Source: Paraburkholderia silviterrae
GTDB lineage: Bacteria; Pseudomonadota; Gammaproteobacteria; Burkholderiales; Burkholderiaceae
DNA length: 64,000 bases
Direction: 5' to 3'
Assembly: GCF_004353915.1 (NCBI RefSeq)
Contig: NZ_SMRP01000034.1
Location: 1-64,000, forward strand
The number at the start of each line of letters is the position of its first letter. Positions within the stretch are counted from its first letter, which is position 1. Below the pieces are notes generated by a model, which saw only the letters and a list, made by a program, of their open reading frames with translations, had not been told where the DNA came from and made no database searches. Below are positions 61,249 to 64,000 of this stretch, in pieces. A program made the translations under genes and the position numbers.

Positions 61249-61437
61249 TCAGGGGTCGATCACGTCCGCGCAGGCGTCGGTGGGCGCGGCGGCCACGTGC
61301 CCGATCAACGGCACGATCTTCAGGCCCGCCGATGCCACGCGGCACGGCGCGGCAACGACGCCACAGCCCGAAAGCGCGAAGGCGCACAACACTACGAGCA
61401 GCCCGCGCAACCGGAACACCCCAATCGACTTCATCAT
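61249..61437 (-). CDS. Small putative lipoprotein
   Basis: A 62-residue peptide with a lipoprotein signal: hydrophobic LLVVLCAFALSGC, lipobox LSGC with Cys near residue 25. The remainder contains two further Cys (APCRVA, DACADVIDP). No function is recognised. It starts MMKSIGVF, with ATG at 61437 or 61434, preceded by GGAAGGTGGGA. It resembles short Burkholderiaceae lipoproteins of unknown role. It lies 147 bases upstream of the MliC-like gene on the same strand. Confidence 0.68.
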   Translation of the reverse strand: MMKSIGVFRLRGLLVVLCAFALSGCGVVAAPCRVASAGLKIVPLIGHVAAAPTDACADVIDP

Positions 61438-61651
61438 TCCCACCTTCCTGCAGTTGCATGACACGATAACCCGGCGGGCATCGCCGCGCCTCGCCGATGC
61501 CGAGCCGCGCCGCTACTGTCGCAGACCGCGCGGGCAAAGCCGAGATTATCTTGCGCCTGGCGCGTGCTGCGATTGCGGCAGATCAATACCACGGCGCCCG
61601 AAGCCGCTGGACCCGCGCGCCGCCTCGCGTGTATCTGCACTATGCGAGCAA

Positions 61652-62875
61652 TCACTGCGACGCGTCGCCCGGCACGGGACGCACCGCCGCCGCTGCAGTG
61701 CGTGCGCGCGAGCGCGCCTCGTCGATGTCCGCGCCCGTCGCGACCGCAACGCCCATGCGACGCTTCGCAAAACTCTCGGGCTTGCCAAAGAGGCGCAAGT
61801 CCGCACCCGGCACGGCCAGCGCCTCGCCCACCCCTTCGAAGGCGATGCCGCGCGCGTCCATGCCGCCGTAGATCACCGCCGACGCACCGGGGCCGCGCGC
61901 CGTCGTATCGACGGGCAGGCCGAGAATCGCGCGCGCATGCAATTCGAATTCGGAGAAACGTTGCGAAGCGAGCGTGACGAGGCCCGTATCGTGCGGCCGC
62001 GGGCTCACTTCCGAGAACCACACATCGTCGCCGCGCACGAACAGCTCGACGCCGAAGAGGCCGCGGCCGCCCAGCGCCGCGGTCACCTTGTGCGCGACCT
62101 CGCGCGAGCGCTCGAGCGCCTTCGGGCTCATCGGCTGCGGCTGCCACGACTCCACATAGTCGCCGTCCACCTGGCGGTGGCCGATCGGATCGCAGAAGTA
62201 TGTCTCGATGGCGCCGCTCGCCGGATCGGTCGCGCGCACGGTGAGCAGCGTGATTTCGTATTCGAAGTCGATGAAGCCCTCCACGATCACGCGGCCATGA
62301 TTCACGCGCCCGCCCGCGAGCGCGTATTGCCAGGCGCGCTCGACATCGGCATCGCTCCTGAGCACCGACTGCCCCTTGCCCGAGGACGACATCACCGGCT
62401 TCACCACGCACGGGTAGCCGACCTTCGCGATGCCGGCCTTCAGCTCGTCGAGCGAGTCGGCGAACGCATAAGGCGAAGTCGGCAGGCCCAGCTCCTCGGC
62501 GGCGAGGCGCCGGATGCCTTCGCGGTTCATGGTGAGCTGCGCGGCGCGCGCGGTGGGGATCACGACGGCTGCGCCCTCGGCTTCGACGGCAGCCAGCGCG
62601 TCGGTGGCGATGGCCTCGATCTCGGGCACGATGAGGTGCGGACGCTCGGCGTCGATGAGCGCGCGCAACGCCTTGGGATCGGCCATGTCGATGACGTGGG
62701 CCCGATGCGCGACCTGCTGGCCGGGCGCGTTTTCGTAGCGGTCGACGGCGATCACTTCGACGCCGAGGCGCTGCAGCGCGATGATCACTTCCTTGCCGAG
62801 CTCGCCCGCGCCGAGCAGCATGACACGGGTGGCGGAAGCGGAAAGCGGCGTGCCGATGCGAGTGCCGGTCTGCAT
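61652..62875 (-). CDS. purT: Formate-dependent phosphoribosylglycinamide formyltransferase 2
   Basis: ATP-grasp enzyme of 407 residues that makes FGAR from GAR using formate and ATP. Visible motifs are VMLLGAGELGKEV, EIEAIATDAL, VVKPVMSSSGKGQSV for ATP binding, GFIDFEYEITLLTVRA, ELFVRGDDVWFSEVSPRPHDTG for metal, and VIYGGMDARGIAFEGV. It is divergent from the META-domain lipoprotein gene across 282 bases. Confidence 0.95.
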   Translation of the reverse strand: MQTGTRIGTPLSASATRVMLLGAGELGKEVIIALQRLGVEVIAVDRYENAPGQQVAHRAHVIDMADPKALRALIDAERPHLIVPEIEAIATDALAAVEAEGAAVVIPTARAAQLTMNREGIRRLAAEELGLPTSPYAFADSLDELKAGIAKVGYPCVVKPVMSSSGKGQSVLRSDADVERAWQYALAGGRVNHGRVIVEGFIDFEYEITLLTVRATDPASGAIETYFCDPIGHRQVDGDYVESWQPQPMSPKALERSREVAHKVTAALGGRGLFGVELFVRGDDVWFSEVSPRPHDTGLVTLASQRFSEFELHARAILGLPVDTTARGPGASAVIYGGMDARGIAFEGVGEALAVPGADLRLFGKPESFAKRRMGVAVATGADIDEARSRARTAAAAVRPVPGDASQ

Positions 62876-63001
62876 GATGTCTCCAGGTATGACGGTGAGG
62901 CAGCGCGCGACTCACGCGCGCTTCGGGCCAGGCGAATGCGAGGGAGCGCCGATGTTAACACCGCGGGCGTCGGCCCGTGCCGCCTGAATGTGATTTGCGT
63001 G

Positions 63002-63012
63002 CGAAATACGCA
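63002..63012. promoter_or_regulatory. Repeat of the alsS-region string CGAAATACGCA
   Basis: Within TTTGCGTGCGAAATACGCACG at 62994-63014 there is a short inverted pair TGCGT and ACGCA. It is between divergent purT and the META-domain gene. An 11-base match to 60512-60522 makes it a candidate shared operator, but chance cannot be excluded. Confidence 0.3.
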
Positions 63013-63157
63013 CGAAATGCGCCCCAATCGCTTGCGTACTGCCGCCGGACCTTGCGCGTGCAGCACGCGCTTGTGCATTTTTGACGAACGTTTGCGCTCG
63101 CATGCCGCCCCTTGGTGCGTTACGCTTACGCCTTCGCCAGTTATGAGGAACGATGCG

Positions 63158-63823
63158 ATGCCCCACCGCTCGAGCACACGCCCCGCCGCACGCAATATTG
63201 CGCGCCTGCTCGCCTCACGTGTCTCATGCGCCGCGCTGCTCGTGGCAGCCGCAGCGGCGGCACTGATGCTTGGCGCCTGCAAGCTGCCGGTTCATCAGGA
63301 CACGTCCGCGCCGCCGGCCGACCCGTTCAATCCCGCGGCAACGCAATTGCTCGACAACTCCCAGTGGCAGCTCGTCGAATGGAAGCGCGCCGACGGTACG
63401 CTGCGCGCGGTACCGGGTGCGAATACTGACGGCGGCGCCGCCAACGGTGCGCCTGCGGGTGCCCTCGAGGCGCGGCCCGTCACGCTCGATCTCTCCACCG
63501 CCAGCGGCCAGCGCCGCGCGAGCGGCTTCTCGGGCTGCAATCGCTACATGGGCAGCTACGCGCTCAAGGACGGGCTGCTCTCGTTCGGCCGGCTCGCCGG
63601 CACGCTCATGGCCTGCGCCGGCTCGGGCGGCGAAATCGAAGGCCCGTATCTCGACGCGCTCGCGCATATCCAGCGCACAGGCGTGCAGATGCGCGAGCCG
63701 CAGTCGCTGCTCCTTATTCTCGAAAACGGCGACCGCCTGACTTTCGCGCATCCGGGCCCGTCCGCTGCCGCAACTGCGCCGGCCGGCGCGTCTGCCGCCG
63801 CACCGGCGAAGCAGGGCGAGTGA
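63158..63823 (+). CDS. META domain-containing lipoprotein
   Basis: Lipoprotein of 221 residues, HslJ/META-like. The lipobox is LGAC with Cys41. The META domain is read from NSQWQLVEWKRADGTLRAVPG to the end: GFSGCNRYMGSYALKDGLLSFGRLAGTLMAC and ILENGDRLTFAHPG. The C-terminus is an Ala/Pro-rich tail. Family members are linked to envelope stress and novobiocin or motility traits in E. coli (HslJ), with no enzyme known. The ATG at 63158 is preceded by AGGAA. An ATG at 63143 would add five residues. Confidence 0.82.
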   Translation: MPHRSSTRPAARNIARLLASRVSCAALLVAAAAAALMLGACKLPVHQDTSAPPADPFNPAATQLLDNSQWQLVEWKRADGTLRAVPGANTDGGAANGAPAGALEARPVTLDLSTASGQRRASGFSGCNRYMGSYALKDGLLSFGRLAGTLMACAGSGGEIEGPYLDALAHIQRTGVQMREPQSLLLILENGDRLTFAHPGPSAAATAPAGASAAAPAKQGE

Positions 63824-63841
63824 GGCGCCGTGCGGTCCGCT

Positions 63842-63872
63842 GCCGCGCCCTCGTACGGCGCGGCGCTTTTTT
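63842..63872 (+). terminator. Intrinsic terminator of the META gene
   Basis: Stem GCCGCGCC with GGCGCGGC and loop CTCGTAC, followed by GC and TTTTTT, about 20 bases after the META stop. No further gene is seen to the end of the window at 64000. Confidence 0.85.
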
Positions 63873-64000
63873 GATGCGCGCCGCTACGCCATTGGCTCAC
63901 GGCCTGGCGCACCGGGTTGCGGCCCGTGCCGCCACGGCTTTTTTCCCGCTCGCGACTCCCGACCAGGGCCGGCGCGAATTGCTGCCCTGCCTGCCGGGCT

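Overview
This 64 kb window is a high-GC chromosome segment from a beta-proteobacterium of the Burkholderiaceae, most likely Paraburkholderia, Caballeronia or Burkholderia. The signs are protein family resemblances (DUF4148, the family I.2 lipase with its foldase), the gene order purD-hemF-nadD-rsfS-rlmH-maf-rng, and codon use strongly biased to G/C at third positions. Most of the window is core chromosome. I see no rRNA, tRNA, insertion sequence, integrase or CRISPR array.

Layout. 1-5 kb: diacylglycerol kinase, a TetR regulator, a LOG-type phosphoribohydrolase, an SDR, then leftward DUF924, an AlaX-type editing protein and a truncated haemoglobin. 5-13 kb: a catabolic cluster. Leftward it has a thiolase-fold enzyme plus a Zn-ribbon/OB protein. 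Rightward it has a Rieske oxygenase system (reductase, alpha, beta), an acyl-CoA ligase and an SDR. A convergent MarR gene closes it, and a 12-bp perfect palindrome lies in the divergent promoter region. 13-17 kb: an FtsX-like permease, a DUF4126 membrane protein and a SugE/Gdx guanidinium exporter. The exporter is preceded by what reads as a textbook guanidine-II (mini-ykkC) riboswitch. 17-26 kb: the potassium operon kdpFABC plus kdpDE, with two small genes (kdpF and an upstream 41-residue membrane peptide). 26-31 kb: lipase chaperone and lipase, a quinone oxidoreductase, methylglyoxal synthase and a divergent SDR. 31-40 kb: upp, yebC, purD, and a run from hemF to rng.

40-42.7 kb is an accessory patch of visibly lower GC between rng and mnmH. 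It holds three unidentified genes joined by 4-bp start/stop overlaps, plus a secreted fimbrial-like protein. The largest of the three ends in a Cys-rich motif of the kind I associate with polymorphic (Rhs/T6SS) toxin loci. This is the best candidate for something undescribed.

42.7-64 kb: mnmH, a DUF4148 protein, LPS-related genes (GT4 transferase, msbA, WaaE-like GT2), dnaE, trhO, gluQ, rhlE, an aldehyde dehydrogenase and acetolactate synthase pair, a MliC-like protein, a small lipoprotein, purT and a META-domain lipoprotein. Intrinsic terminators or hairpins can be read at several gene ends (2991, 12417, 43976, 49359, 55227, 63842). Identifications rest on motif and family recognition by eye; no database search was possible.
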